The notes: generated by a model from the letters alone, not told the origin. 27,905 nucleotides of DNA from CAYNFH01 sp964396385 (GCA_964396385.1 CAYNFH010000066.1:1-27905); one strand, 5' to 3'. Positions 6,976 through 15,099 are shown, numbered from the stretch's first letter. Program-made: numbers and translations.

Positions 6976-6981
6976 TATAAA
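6976..6981 (+). promoter_or_regulatory. Weak -10-like hexamer before the glycosyltransferase run
   Basis: TATAAA matches five of six positions of a sigma-70 -10 box and stands out in GC-rich DNA, but no -35 hexamer lies 16-18 bases upstream, where the right arm of the 11-bp stem is instead. If used, it would give a transcript starting near 6988 that carries the 7008-7052 hairpin in its leader. Confidence 0.2.
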
Positions 6982-7007
6982 AACAGCGCTACCTAACGAG
7001 CACCCGT

Positions 7008-7052
7008 GCCCGGGGGCGGGCGGAAGGACGTTTTTCACCGGCTCCCCCGGGC
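7008..7052 (+). terminator. GC-rich hairpin with pyrimidine tail, possible terminator or attenuator
   Basis: GCCCGGGGG (7008-7016) pairs perfectly with CCCCCGGGC (7044-7052) across a 27-base loop that contains TTTTT at 7031-7035. CATTCTCTTCTT follows, a pyrimidine-rich tail rather than a pure T-run. The left arm also forms a smaller hairpin GCCCG-GGGG-CGGGC (7008-7021), an alternative to the long stem. The hairpin ends 18 bases before the next start codon, too close for a separate promoter, so it may act as a leader attenuator rather than a simple end of transcription. Confidence 0.4.
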
Positions 7053-7070
7053 CATTCTCTTCTTAAGTCG

Positions 7071-8189
7071 ATGCGTATTGTCCACGTCGTGAGCAGTTTG
7101 CAAGTGGGAGGCATGGAGCAGTTCGTGCTCCAGCTCGCCCGTTGGCAGCAGTGTCAAGGGCATAGTGTGGTGGTCCTGGCCCTCCGCGGGGGTCCCTTGG
7201 AGCAACGCGCCGCCGATCTCGAGGTTAGGACCATCGTACTCGGCGGCCGCGGAAAGCTGGTTCGTGTTCTCCGCGCGTTGGCAGTCTGGGCGCGCCTAAG
7301 ACCCCGGATCGTGAACGCGCACAATCCGTCGGCCCTTACGTACGCGCTCCTCGCCCGCATCTGTCCCGGCGCCCGAATTCTCATGACCCGGCACGGTCAG
7401 AAGGCGACCATTCGGCTGCCGGGTCCCGTAAAGCTTTCCATGACCCACGCCATCATTGCGGTGTCAAAGGCGGCCGCGGTAGCGTTCAAAGAGCAACGCC
7501 CGGGCTCGGCCGGCAAGGTCGTCGTCATCCGCAATGGGATCGAACCGCGCCCACCGGACCAGGATCGCGAGTCCGTCCGCAAGGATCTAGCCCTGGTAGA
7601 CGGTGTGGTCGGCATCACCGTGGCGCGCATGGATCCGCTGAAGGGGCACGATACCCTGATCCGTGCCCTTGCGAGCATGGACACCGAGGACCGCTTCTGC
7701 ATGCTTATCGTGGGCGATGGGACGGAGAGAGCCCGCATGGAGGCGCTGGCCACGGAGCTGGGCGTGGGACCCGGTCGGGTCCGCTTTCTCGGATTTCGCT
7801 CCGATGTCCCGGATCTGCTGGCCGCAAGCGATGTCTTTGTGCTGCCCTCTCTGGCGGAAGGGCTGCCGCTCTCGGTGCTAGAGGCGATGGCCCAGGGCCT
7901 CCCTGTGGTGGCTACGCCTGTGGGGGGTGTACCGGAGATCATTATTGGGGAAGAGCTGGGCATACTGATCCCGGTTCAAGATCCGGCGGCACTTGCCCAC
8001 GCTATCACGCGGCTCGTCAAGGATCCGGACCTGCGCGCACGCATGGGACGAGCCGGCCGTGAGCATATCCTGAGAGAATTCACATTCTCGGAGATGGCGC
8101 AGAAGTATCTCGACCTTTACAACTTGCTGCTGGAAGGAAAGCGGTCCGGCCACCGCTTCGCTCCGCAGTGCCGCGAGGGGCACGCGTGA
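7071..8189 (+). CDS. GT4-family glycosyltransferase (GT-B fold)
   Basis: The 372-residue cytoplasmic enzyme begins MRIVHVVSSLQVGGMEQFV, the usual N-terminal strand and GG(M/A)E loop of GT4 enzymes. The C-terminal Rossmann domain has ARMDPLKGHDTLI, a VGDG segment and SLAEGLPLSVLEAMAQG, with the E-x7-E motif that binds the NDP-sugar phosphate and ribose. GVPEII follows. It should transfer a sugar from an NDP-sugar with retention of configuration during repeat-unit assembly. No Shine-Dalgarno site is visible before the ATG at 7071, which directly follows a hairpin. The end overlaps the next gene by four bases (GTGA). Donor and acceptor are unknown. Confidence 0.93.
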   Translation: MRIVHVVSSLQVGGMEQFVLQLARWQQCQGHSVVVLALRGGPLEQRAADLEVRTIVLGGRGKLVRVLRALAVWARLRPRIVNAHNPSALTYALLARICPGARILMTRHGQKATIRLPGPVKLSMTHAIIAVSKAAAVAFKEQRPGSAGKVVVIRNGIEPRPPDQDRESVRKDLALVDGVVGITVARMDPLKGHDTLIRALASMDTEDRFCMLIVGDGTERARMEALATELGVGPGRVRFLGFRSDVPDLLAASDVFVLPSLAEGLPLSVLEAMAQGLPVVATPVGGVPEIIIGEELGILIPVQDPAALAHAITRLVKDPDLRARMGRAGREHILREFTFSEMAQKYLDLYNLLLEGKRSGHRFAPQCREGHA

Positions 8190-9391
8190 AAGCGCTCCTC
8201 TTCAGCAACCTCTTTCCATCGTCGGCCGAGCCCACCCGGGGCGTGTTCAACCTCCAGCGGTTTGGCGCGCTGGCCCGATACTGTGAGGTCCGCATCGTGG
8301 CGCCGGTCCCGTGGTGGTCCCGCGTCCGTCGCCCCCGTGACCTCCTCTTCGCGCCCGAGGAGACACGAGGCGGCATACAGACCGTATACCCTACCTACTG
8401 GTCCCTGCCCGGACAGACCCCGCTACACGCCCGGGCCATGCGCCTGTCCCTCGCGCGCCGCATCCGGGCTATCCGGCGAGAATTCCCATTCGATGTCATC
8501 CTGGCGGCGTGGGCCTATCCGGACGGAGTGGCGGCAGCGCATCTGGCGGCCGAGCTCGGATGTCCGTTGGTGACTATGGTTTTGGGCAGCGACATCAACG
8601 AGCTGGCACAGGATGCCGGGCTGCGGAAGCAGATCGTATGGGCACTCGACCGCTCGCAGCACATCGTAGCTGTGAGCGAATCGCTCCGGGACCGCGTTAT
8701 CGAGCTGGGCATTCCGGTCGAGCGGATCGTCGTTCAGCACAACGGAGTGGACGGCGAGCGCTTTATGCCGCAAGATAAGTGCGTAGCGCGGCGAAGTCTT
8801 GGGCTTCCCGCAGACCGCAGGATCGTCTGCTATGCGGGCAACTTCAAACCGGAAAAGGGCGTGGACATCCTGGTGGAAGCGCTGTCACGCCTACAGCGCT
8901 GTATGAAGGACTGCCTGCTGGTGATGGTCGGCAGCGGTCCGTTGGAGACATCTCTGAGGGAACGCGCTCAGGCCCTGGGCCTGGAGGACCGAATCTGGTT
9001 CGCCGGACGGCAGCCTCATGAGAGCATCCCTTCCTGGATCGCCTCCTGCGACGTGTTCTGCCTTCCTAGCCGCCGCGAGGGCTGCCCCAACGTGGTACTG
9101 GAGGCGCTGGCGTGCGGAAGGCCGGTGGTGGCTTCGGCGGTCGGAGGCGTGCCGGAGCTGATTACGGGAGATAACGGCGTGACGGCGCCACCAAACGATG
9201 TGGAGGCGCTCGCAGAGGCACTGCGGCGGGGACTGGACCGCCCGTGGGATGCTGCCTCTCTCCGCCGGTCTGTTCATTGCCTGTCCTGGGATCAGTTCGG
9301 ACATACGCTGAACGACGTTCTGGCCGGCGCCATTGACGCCTGGAGCAAGCAGCCCGGCCAGCGGCGCTGGGCGCTGCAAGGGCGGGCGTAA
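8186..9391 (+). CDS. GT4-family glycosyltransferase (GT-B fold)
   Basis: With the GTG at 8186, which overlaps the upstream stop as GTGA and has GAGGGG in front, the protein has 401 residues and begins MKALLFSNLFPSSAEPTRG. A start six codons upstream (8168) is possible but less likely. The N-terminal part contains ILAAWAYPDGVAA and VLGSDINELAQ, typical of the colanic-acid and teichuronic-type GT4 branch. The C-terminal half has YAGNFKPEKGVDILVEAL, VGSGPLE, and SRREGCPNVVLEALACGRP with the E-x7-E motif. It is probably a sugar transferase in repeat-unit assembly, tightly coupled to the preceding GT4. It converges with the minus-strand gene six bases after its stop. Confidence 0.93.
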   Translation: MKALLFSNLFPSSAEPTRGVFNLQRFGALARYCEVRIVAPVPWWSRVRRPRDLLFAPEETRGGIQTVYPTYWSLPGQTPLHARAMRLSLARRIRAIRREFPFDVILAAWAYPDGVAAAHLAAELGCPLVTMVLGSDINELAQDAGLRKQIVWALDRSQHIVAVSESLRDRVIELGIPVERIVVQHNGVDGERFMPQDKCVARRSLGLPADRRIVCYAGNFKPEKGVDILVEALSRLQRCMKDCLLVMVGSGPLETSLRERAQALGLEDRIWFAGRQPHESIPSWIASCDVFCLPSRREGCPNVVLEALACGRPVVASAVGGVPELITGDNGVTAPPNDVEALAEALRRGLDRPWDAASLRRSVHCLSWDQFGHTLNDVLAGAIDAWSKQPGQRRWALQGRA

Positions 9392-9396
9392 CCGGT

Positions 9397-10512
9397 TCAC
9401 GATGCGGCTGCCACGGCGGCAGGCGGCGGCAACAGCCAGTCTCGCAGCTCGCGCACGTCGCCCTCCACGCCTGCTTCCGTGGCCTTGATCACGTTGAACA
9501 TCTCGCGGGCCGTTACGTAGTGCATCCTGTAGCCACTTCCGTCGTTATACCGGGCTTCTGCATCCGCGTAGAGGGCATTCAGGTCTGCTCCCAGAAGCGC
9601 TTCTCTGTTCCTGTCTTCCGCCCCGTGTGTGTGCAGCTTAATAAAGATGCGGTCCGGGCGCCCCTGCACGCCGATGCCGGCGCGGACCCACCGGTCGAGC
9701 CGGCTGGGAAGGTAGCGGCGGTAGTGCGCCAGGTCGCCATCGTCCATGGCGATGAACGGCAGTGGACCGCGGCGGCGAATGAAGGGGACAAGCGGGCCCT
9801 GGATGATGGGCAGCCCGGGCGCGTCCAAGACGCCCACCCTGAATGGCCGGCCCGTGTCGTAGGACTTTGGTCGCGCCGGATCGTCCACTGCGTAGTAGAT
9901 ACTGTTGGTCTGGCGGGGCTGTGAAGTGTGCTGCCATGAAGGAAAGGTGAAGTCCGCGTAGCATCCCTCCTCCTGGAGTACGGTTAGCTCGCTGTTCACC
10001 CCGCAATAGTTACGGGCACCCTCCTGGCGCGAGTTGTCCAGCGCCCAGTTGCCATGTATGAAGCCGAAGGCGGGTCTTCCGTCTCGCCATTCGCTGAGCG
10101 CCCCATGATCCCGGAATGCCTTTACGGCCTCGCTCAGCTTCGCGCGAAGGGACGCTTCGGTATCATCGGCGTGATGCAGGTGAACCTCTACCTCGCCCCA
10201 TCCCTGTGAACAGAGCCGGCAGATCTGTTGGAGTTCCCACCCGTCGTACTCATCCCAAGGGTAGAAAAAGGTGTGTGGCGGTCGCCGCCCGTCCGCATCT
10301 CTGTGGCCTTCCAATAACGGGTATCTGCGCAGCCAATCCTCAACCCGCCGGCGCGCTACTTCCTGGCCGGGCTTGCCTACCTGGGGCTCGTAGTGATCCA
10401 CGAGGGCCAGAAGAATATCGACGCAGGTCGTTTGCCGCAGGAGCCCACGTAATGCGCGGCCACCCACAACCGCGGCCGCCGTGAGGCCGATGTATGCATG
10501 CTGCACGGACAT
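9397..10512 (-). CDS. Polysaccharide deacetylase-like (beta/alpha-barrel) protein of exopolysaccharide loci
   Basis: The 371-residue protein has no obvious signal peptide, although residues 5-20 are mildly hydrophobic. Possible metal-site motifs appear in the order seen in deacetylase-like barrels: LALVDHYEP (Asp39, His40), VEVHLHHADD (His111, His113, His114), GFIHGNWALDNS (His153) and IKLHTHGAED near residue 300. An acidic-His first motif, an H-x-H second motif and a late histidine fit the NodB/glycoside hydrolase-deacetylase superfold, but the canonical TFDDGP is absent. The function is inferred; it might remove acetyl groups from, or hydrolyse, the polymer. It is the only minus-strand gene in the left cluster, ends six bases from the GT4 stop, and its ATG lies 26 bases from the start of the divergent acetyltransferase gene. 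Confidence 0.65.
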   Translation of the reverse strand: MSVQHAYIGLTAAAVVGGRALRGLLRQTTCVDILLALVDHYEPQVGKPGQEVARRRVEDWLRRYPLLEGHRDADGRRPPHTFFYPWDEYDGWELQQICRLCSQGWGEVEVHLHHADDTEASLRAKLSEAVKAFRDHGALSEWRDGRPAFGFIHGNWALDNSRQEGARNYCGVNSELTVLQEEGCYADFTFPSWQHTSQPRQTNSIYYAVDDPARPKSYDTGRPFRVGVLDAPGLPIIQGPLVPFIRRRGPLPFIAMDDGDLAHYRRYLPSRLDRWVRAGIGVQGRPDRIFIKLHTHGAEDRNREALLGADLNALYADAEARYNDGSGYRMHYVTAREMFNVIKATEAGVEGDVRELRDWLLPPPAAVAAAS

Positions 10513-10538
10513 GGGGCAAACGGCACCTCAAAAGCAGG

Positions 10539-11120
10539 ATGCTTCAGATCGTTATTGCAGACCTGAGCCACAAGATTGCCCTCCGCGGACAGCGAGTGAC
10601 CGCGGGATCCATAGTCCGGATCCTGTTCGCGGAAGGCAGTGTAGCCCAGATAATATACCGTCTCATGCGGCTATGCGATATACACCGCCTGCGGCCGCTG
10701 GCATTCGCATTCTACCGCCTCAATGCTTTACTATCGAACATAGTGATTGGCCGGGGTGCCGAGTTCGGCCCCGGCCTGGTCATCATGCACACATTTGGGA
10801 CAGTGATCAACGGCGCGGTGCGGGGCGGACGCAATGTAGTGCTGGAGCACGGCGTAACCATCGGTGAGTCCGGGGGGCGGAGCCCCGAGCTGGGGGACAA
10901 CATTTACATCGGCGCCGGGGCTAAGGTGATCGGCGGCGTGCGCGTGGGGTCTGATGTTAAGATTGGAGCAAACGCGGTCGTAACGCAAGACATCCCGGAC
11001 GGAGCTACTGCAGTAGGAGTCCCTGCGCGCGTCGTACGTATTTACGGAGAGCGTATCCCGTCCGGCGTGGTTGCCGACGTTGACGATTGCCGGCCCTGCT
11101 CACGTGTGGTGATGCAGTAA
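10539..11120 (+). CDS. Serine O-acetyltransferase-like hexapeptide acetyltransferase
   Basis: From the ATG at 10539 the protein has 193 residues, shorter than full-length CysE (about 270) and typical of the versions in polysaccharide loci. A helical N-terminal part precedes left-handed beta-helix repeats (IGRGAEFGPGLVI, VVLEHGVTIG, IYIGAGAKVIGGV) and the closing DIPDGATAVGVPARVV. His84 in MHTFG aligns by eye with the catalytic His158 of E. coli CysE. The second conserved histidine region (usually R-H-P) reads RSP here, with Ser115 in place of His. The acceptor may therefore be a sugar rather than serine (inference). An in-frame ATG at 10494 would overlap the divergent gene and is less likely. 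There is no strong ribosome site. Confidence 0.85.
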   Translation: MLQIVIADLSHKIALRGQRVTAGSIVRILFAEGSVAQIIYRLMRLCDIHRLRPLAFAFYRLNALLSNIVIGRGAEFGPGLVIMHTFGTVINGAVRGGRNVVLEHGVTIGESGGRSPELGDNIYIGAGAKVIGGVRVGSDVKIGANAVVTQDIPDGATAVGVPARVVRIYGERIPSGVVADVDDCRPCSRVVMQ

Positions 11121-11134
11121 CTATGGAGTACACG

Positions 11135-12376
11135 ATGAATGCAGCCGCTCGTCAGCCTGCTCCGTTGCCCGAACGCGCCGCATCGCACAGTGCGGCCAGC
11201 AACATCATCTGCTTTGCAAAAGACTGGAGCGAAGATCCCACCAGCAACCATCATGTAATGGAGCAACTTGGCCGTACCCATAGGGTATTGTGGCTTAACT
11301 CCATTGCCATGCGGGCGCCTCAACTGACCAGTGGCCGCGATATTCGCAAGATACTTAGCAAGGTGATCGAGGCGCTCAAAGGCCCCCGCCAAGTTCGCGA
11401 GCGTCTGTGGGTCTACTCACCCCTGGTGCTGCCATTCCCGCATAGCCGACGGGCACGCGCGGTGAACAAAGCGCTGCTCCGCTTCACGCTTGCTGTCTTG
11501 CGGTGGAGGCTGAGGATGCGCGAGTTCCAGCTATGGACGTTTCTGCCAACCGTGGGCGAGTATGTGGGCACTCTCGGCGAGTCGGTTTCGGTCTACTACT
11601 GCGTTGACCAGTGGTCGGGCTTTTCCTACCTGGATGGAGACAAGATTGCCGCCGCGGAGGAGAGCATCTGCCGGCGCGTGGACATAGTGTTTGTCACCAC
11701 CGCCCGTCTGGCGGAGCAGAAGCGCCGGTTCAACTGCAACACCTTCCTGGCCCCTCATGGAGTGGACTACGACCTGTTCCGCCGCGCGATTGACGGAGCC
11801 ACCGAGATCCCACCTGACGTCGCGGCATTGCCGCAGCCTGTGCTGGGCTTCTATGGAACCATCCAGGATTGGGTTGACCAGGACCTACTTGTTTACCTGG
11901 CGGAGCGCCATCCGGAGTGGAGCATTGTGCTCCTGGGTCCCACTTTTGTGGACGTGTCGCGGCTAGAGCGGCTGCCTAACATCCACCTGTTGGGACGCAA
12001 GCGTCACGAGGAGCTGGCCGCATACTGCAAGTCGTTCGCCGTGGGGCTTATCCCGTATGTGATCAGTGATCGTATGCTGGCGGTGAATCCGCTCAAGCTC
12101 CGAGAGTACCTGTGCGCCGGGTTGCCGGTTGTCTCGACTCCGGTACCGGAGGTCGAGCAATATCGGCAGCACTGTACGGTTGCGCGAAACCATTCCGAGT
12201 TCGAGCGTGGGGTAGAGGAAGCGCTGCGCACCGCCTCTCTGGAGTCGCGCCATGTGCGAAGTGAGGCAATGCGGAGTGAGACGTGGGAACGTAGGGTCGC
12301 CGCGCTCATACGCCATATCGATGAACTGAAAGAATCAGGATGTCAGAGCAAACCAGAGTCCGTACTGGCCTCGTAG
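11135..12376 (+). CDS. GT-B glycosyltransferase, TuaH/WcfI-like
   Basis: The 413-residue protein begins at the ATG at 11135, preceded by GGAG at 11125-11128; a start at 11123 is possible. Landmarks are NIICFAKDWSEDPTSNHHVM near the N-terminus, VYYCVDQWSGFSY mid-way, and a C-terminal Rossmann domain with GFYGTIQDWVDQDLL, VLLGP, LLGRKRHEEL and GLIPYVISD...NPLKLREYLCAGLPVV. The YYCVD and NPLKL.EYLA-type motifs are those of the teichuronic-acid-like branch of GT-B enzymes found in exopolysaccharide loci. It likely adds one sugar of the repeat unit in the cytoplasm. It overlaps the following fusion gene by 37 bases. Sugar specificity is unknown. Confidence 0.88.
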   Translation: MNAAARQPAPLPERAASHSAASNIICFAKDWSEDPTSNHHVMEQLGRTHRVLWLNSIAMRAPQLTSGRDIRKILSKVIEALKGPRQVRERLWVYSPLVLPFPHSRRARAVNKALLRFTLAVLRWRLRMREFQLWTFLPTVGEYVGTLGESVSVYYCVDQWSGFSYLDGDKIAAAEESICRRVDIVFVTTARLAEQKRRFNCNTFLAPHGVDYDLFRRAIDGATEIPPDVAALPQPVLGFYGTIQDWVDQDLLVYLAERHPEWSIVLLGPTFVDVSRLERLPNIHLLGRKRHEELAAYCKSFAVGLIPYVISDRMLAVNPLKLREYLCAGLPVVSTPVPEVEQYRQHCTVARNHSEFERGVEEALRTASLESRHVRSEAMRSETWERRVAALIRHIDELKESGCQSKPESVLAS

Positions 12377-14388
12377 GGGCCGGCTACATTTGTGAATACC
12401 ATATCGCCGCACTCCGGCGGCTCCCAGGCGTTGAAATCGTTGGGGTACACGATATCGACGCGGGACGTATGGCGGAGACCGCAAAGAGGTTCAACGTGCG
12501 GCCTTTCGCCTCCTTACAGGCGTTGTGCGAAGCCGGAGCTCAAGTGATCCACGTCTTGACCCCTCCACACACGCATGCGAAGGTGGCACTGGATGCGCTG
12601 GAGCAGGGCTGCCACGTACTGGTGGAGAAGCCGCTGGCAGAAGATGTGGCCGATTGCCGGCGCATTGAGGCCGTGGCCGAGGAGAGAGGTCTGAAGGTCT
12701 GCGTAAACCACTCCCTGCTCTTCGATCCCCAGGTCCGCCAGGCGATGGCGGCGGTAAAGAGGGGCAAGATCGGTCAGATCGTTTCCGTAGATATCCTGCG
12801 CAGCTCTGCGTATCCGGCGTACCGCGGCGGCCCGCTGCCTCCACAGTATAGGGCCGCCGGTTATCCGTTTCGGGATCTCGGCGTCCACGCGCTGTACCTG
12901 TTCCAGGAGCTTCTGGGTCCGATCGAGCACGTTCAGGCGGACTGGTCGAGCCTGGGCGGAGACCCTAACCTGGCGTTCGACGAGTGGCGCGCTCAGGTCC
13001 GGTGCCGCACCGGAATGGGTCAGTTCCAGCTTTCCTGGAACGTGCGACCGATGCAGAGTCAGATCATCATCCAGGGTACCAAGGGGGTGCTGCGTGTAGA
13101 CCTGTTCCTGATGTTCCAGGCCATGCGGTCATCCACGCCTCTTCCGAAACCGGTCGAGCGGCTGATGAACGCTGCGACGGACTCCATTCAACCCCTGATC
13201 GACGTGCCCCGCAATGTGGTGGGCTTTATCCGCAAGAAGGTCCTGCCATATCATGGACTCCAGATGCTGGTTGCGGAGTTCTATCGTGCGCTGCAGGAGG
13301 ACCGGCCAGTACCTGTATCGACAGCCGACGCCGCGCCGGTAGTGGAATGGACCGAGCGAATCGCGCGGGCGGCCGATACGGACTATGCCACCCGGATCAG
13401 CAGGTTCAAGCTTTCTGAAGAGGCGCCCGTGCTGGTCACCGGCGCCTCCGGCGGGCTGGGCAGCGCCGTAGTGGAGCGGCTGCTCGCCGAAGGTACTCGG
13501 GTGCGCATCTTTGTGCGGCGTGCGCCGTCGCACGTGCCGCCGGGCATCGAGGTCGCGCTGGGAGACCTGGGGGATCCCGTTGCCGTGGACCGCGCCGTTC
13601 GCGGCGCCAGGCTGGTCATCCACGCGGGCGCGGCGATGAAGGGCGGATGGGACGAGCACTACGGCGGTACGGTTGTTGGCACGCGCAACGTGCTGGAGGC
13701 GTGTTCCAAGCATGGCGTGGAGAAGCTGGTCCACATCAGCTCAATGTCCGTGATAGACTGGGCCGGCAGCAGCCCCGCCGAGCCGATATCGGAAGAGACG
13801 CCGCTGGAGCCGCGGGCTGAGGAGCGGGGTCCCTACACCCGGGCCAAGCTGGAGGCGGAGAAGTTCGTGGTGGACTACGCGCGGCAGTATGGGCTGGCCA
13901 CCATCATCCTTCGTCCGGGGCAGATCTTTGGTCGGAGAATACCGCTTCTTACGCCGGCAGTGGCGCGCAGGTGGCGCGGACGATGGCTCATTCTCGGCAA
14001 CGGCAAGGTGCAGCTCCCACTGGTCTACATCGACGATGTGGTGGACGCGATACTGATGGCTGCCAGGAGCAGCCTGCGGGACGCTGAGATCCTCCAGCTT
14101 GTGGACCCCGAGGAGCTGACGCAGAACGACGTGCTTCGTCTCGTACACGGGCCCGAAGCGCGCGTCACAAGGGTGCCACGGCCCGTCGTCTTCGCGCTGG
14201 GTAAGCTTACGGAGATCCTTTTCAAGCCGCTCCGCCGTCCCTCGCCAATGGGCGTATATCGCCTCCGCTCCGCGCTGGCTCAGCGCCGGTTCCAGAGCAC
14301 GCGGGCTCAGGATCTGCTCGGCTGGGAGCCCCGGATCGGCGTTTGCCAGGGGATCCGCCTGGCTTCTAAGGGCGACGCGCAGTGGTAG
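12340..14388 (+). CDS. Fusion of Gfo/Idh/MocA oxidoreductase and extended-SDR NAD-dependent epimerase/dehydratase
   Basis: This 682-residue protein joins two complete enzymes. Residues 8-355 form a Gfo/Idh/MocA oxidoreductase with GLVGAGYICEYH (NAD binding), VEKPL (96-98 Glu-Lys-Pro with the catalytic lysine) and DLGVHALYLFQ (Asp179, His183). Residues 363-682 form an extended short-chain dehydrogenase with VTGASGGLG (367-374), HISSMSV and YTRAK (Tyr499, Lys503), followed by LRPGQIFG. The first domain would oxidise or reduce a sugar hydroxyl/keto group and the second would epimerise, dehydrate or reduce a nucleotide sugar. Fusion suggests consecutive steps with a shared ketosugar intermediate (inference). 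The ATG at 12340 places the Rossmann motif at the expected distance. Both active sites look intact. The linker (about 350-362) is short. Confidence 0.9.
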   Translation: MSEQTRVRTGLVGAGYICEYHIAALRRLPGVEIVGVHDIDAGRMAETAKRFNVRPFASLQALCEAGAQVIHVLTPPHTHAKVALDALEQGCHVLVEKPLAEDVADCRRIEAVAEERGLKVCVNHSLLFDPQVRQAMAAVKRGKIGQIVSVDILRSSAYPAYRGGPLPPQYRAAGYPFRDLGVHALYLFQELLGPIEHVQADWSSLGGDPNLAFDEWRAQVRCRTGMGQFQLSWNVRPMQSQIIIQGTKGVLRVDLFLMFQAMRSSTPLPKPVERLMNAATDSIQPLIDVPRNVVGFIRKKVLPYHGLQMLVAEFYRALQEDRPVPVSTADAAPVVEWTERIARAADTDYATRISRFKLSEEAPVLVTGASGGLGSAVVERLLAEGTRVRIFVRRAPSHVPPGIEVALGDLGDPVAVDRAVRGARLVIHAGAAMKGGWDEHYGGTVVGTRNVLEACSKHGVEKLVHISSMSVIDWAGSSPAEPISEETPLEPRAEERGPYTRAKLEAEKFVVDYARQYGLATIILRPGQIFGRRIPLLTPAVARRWRGRWLILGNGKVQLPLVYIDDVVDAILMAARSSLRDAEILQLVDPEELTQNDVLRLVHGPEARVTRVPRPVVFALGKLTEILFKPLRRPSPMGVYRLRSALAQRRFQSTRAQDLLGWEPRIGVCQGIRLASKGDAQW

Positions 14389-15077
14389 AGGTGCCGTTGC
14401 CAGACACCGGCCAATACCGTCTTACCGGGCAGAGGCGGCCGCTCAAGAGGGCTCTACGTTGCATAGTCGAGCGCTCCTGGCTCAAGTCACGCATCTTCTG
14501 GTCCATGTCCGCCCGACAGAACGCTGTCGCTCTCACGTTTGATGACGGGCCGCACCCCAAAATCACCCCGCAGGTGCTCGATGCCCTTCGCGCGCACGGA
14601 GCGCACGCCACCTTCTTTGTGTTGGGTAAGAATGCTCGGATGTATCCGGCCCTTGTGCGCCGCATTGTGGAAGAAGGACACGCGTTGGGGTGGCACACGG
14701 ATACGCACGTAGACCTATCCAGAGCAAGTCTCTGGCAGGCATGGAAGGAGTGCTGCCAGGCCCGCCGGTGCGTGGAAGAGATCACGGGTGCGCCGCTGCG
14801 GTACTTCCGCCCACCGTGGGGCCGGCTGAGGCCGTCCACCTTGCTAATAGCCCTGGCCACCGGCATGAGGGTGGGGCTATGGAGCCTGGACAGCCTGGAC
14901 CATCGGAGGCTGGATGCCGCTGTTCTGGTGGAGAGGTGCTCCCAGGCCCGGCCGGGAGACGTCCTGCTCTTCCATGACGACGGACAGAATGCGCTCGAGG
15001 CGCTGCCGCCACTGCTGGAGATGCTCCAGGCCCGCGGTCTGAGCTGCTTAAGCCTGAAGGAGATGGCCCGCACCTGA
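14382..15077 (+). CDS. Polysaccharide deacetylase (NodB homology, CE4)
   Basis: The 231-residue protein carries all five NodB motifs: ALTFDDGPHP (motif 1, Asp-Asp), GWHTDTHVDLS (motif 2, H-T-x-x-H metal site), RYFRPPWG (motif 3), GLWSLDSLDH (motif 4) and VLLFHDDG (motif 5, His). CE4 enzymes remove N- or O-acetyl groups from polysaccharides using a bound metal. No signal peptide or membrane anchor is visible, so it may act in the cytoplasm on lipid-linked or precursor sugars, or leave by an unusual route. The GTG start at 14382 overlaps the fusion gene stop by seven bases. It is the last gene of the plus-strand run, before the terminator. Confidence 0.93.
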   Translation: MVEVPLPDTGQYRLTGQRRPLKRALRCIVERSWLKSRIFWSMSARQNAVALTFDDGPHPKITPQVLDALRAHGAHATFFVLGKNARMYPALVRRIVEEGHALGWHTDTHVDLSRASLWQAWKECCQARRCVEEITGAPLRYFRPPWGRLRPSTLLIALATGMRVGLWSLDSLDHRRLDAAVLVERCSQARPGDVLLFHDDGQNALEALPPLLEMLQARGLSCLSLKEMART

Positions 15078-15099
15078 CCGGCGATAGAGCCATAATGGG

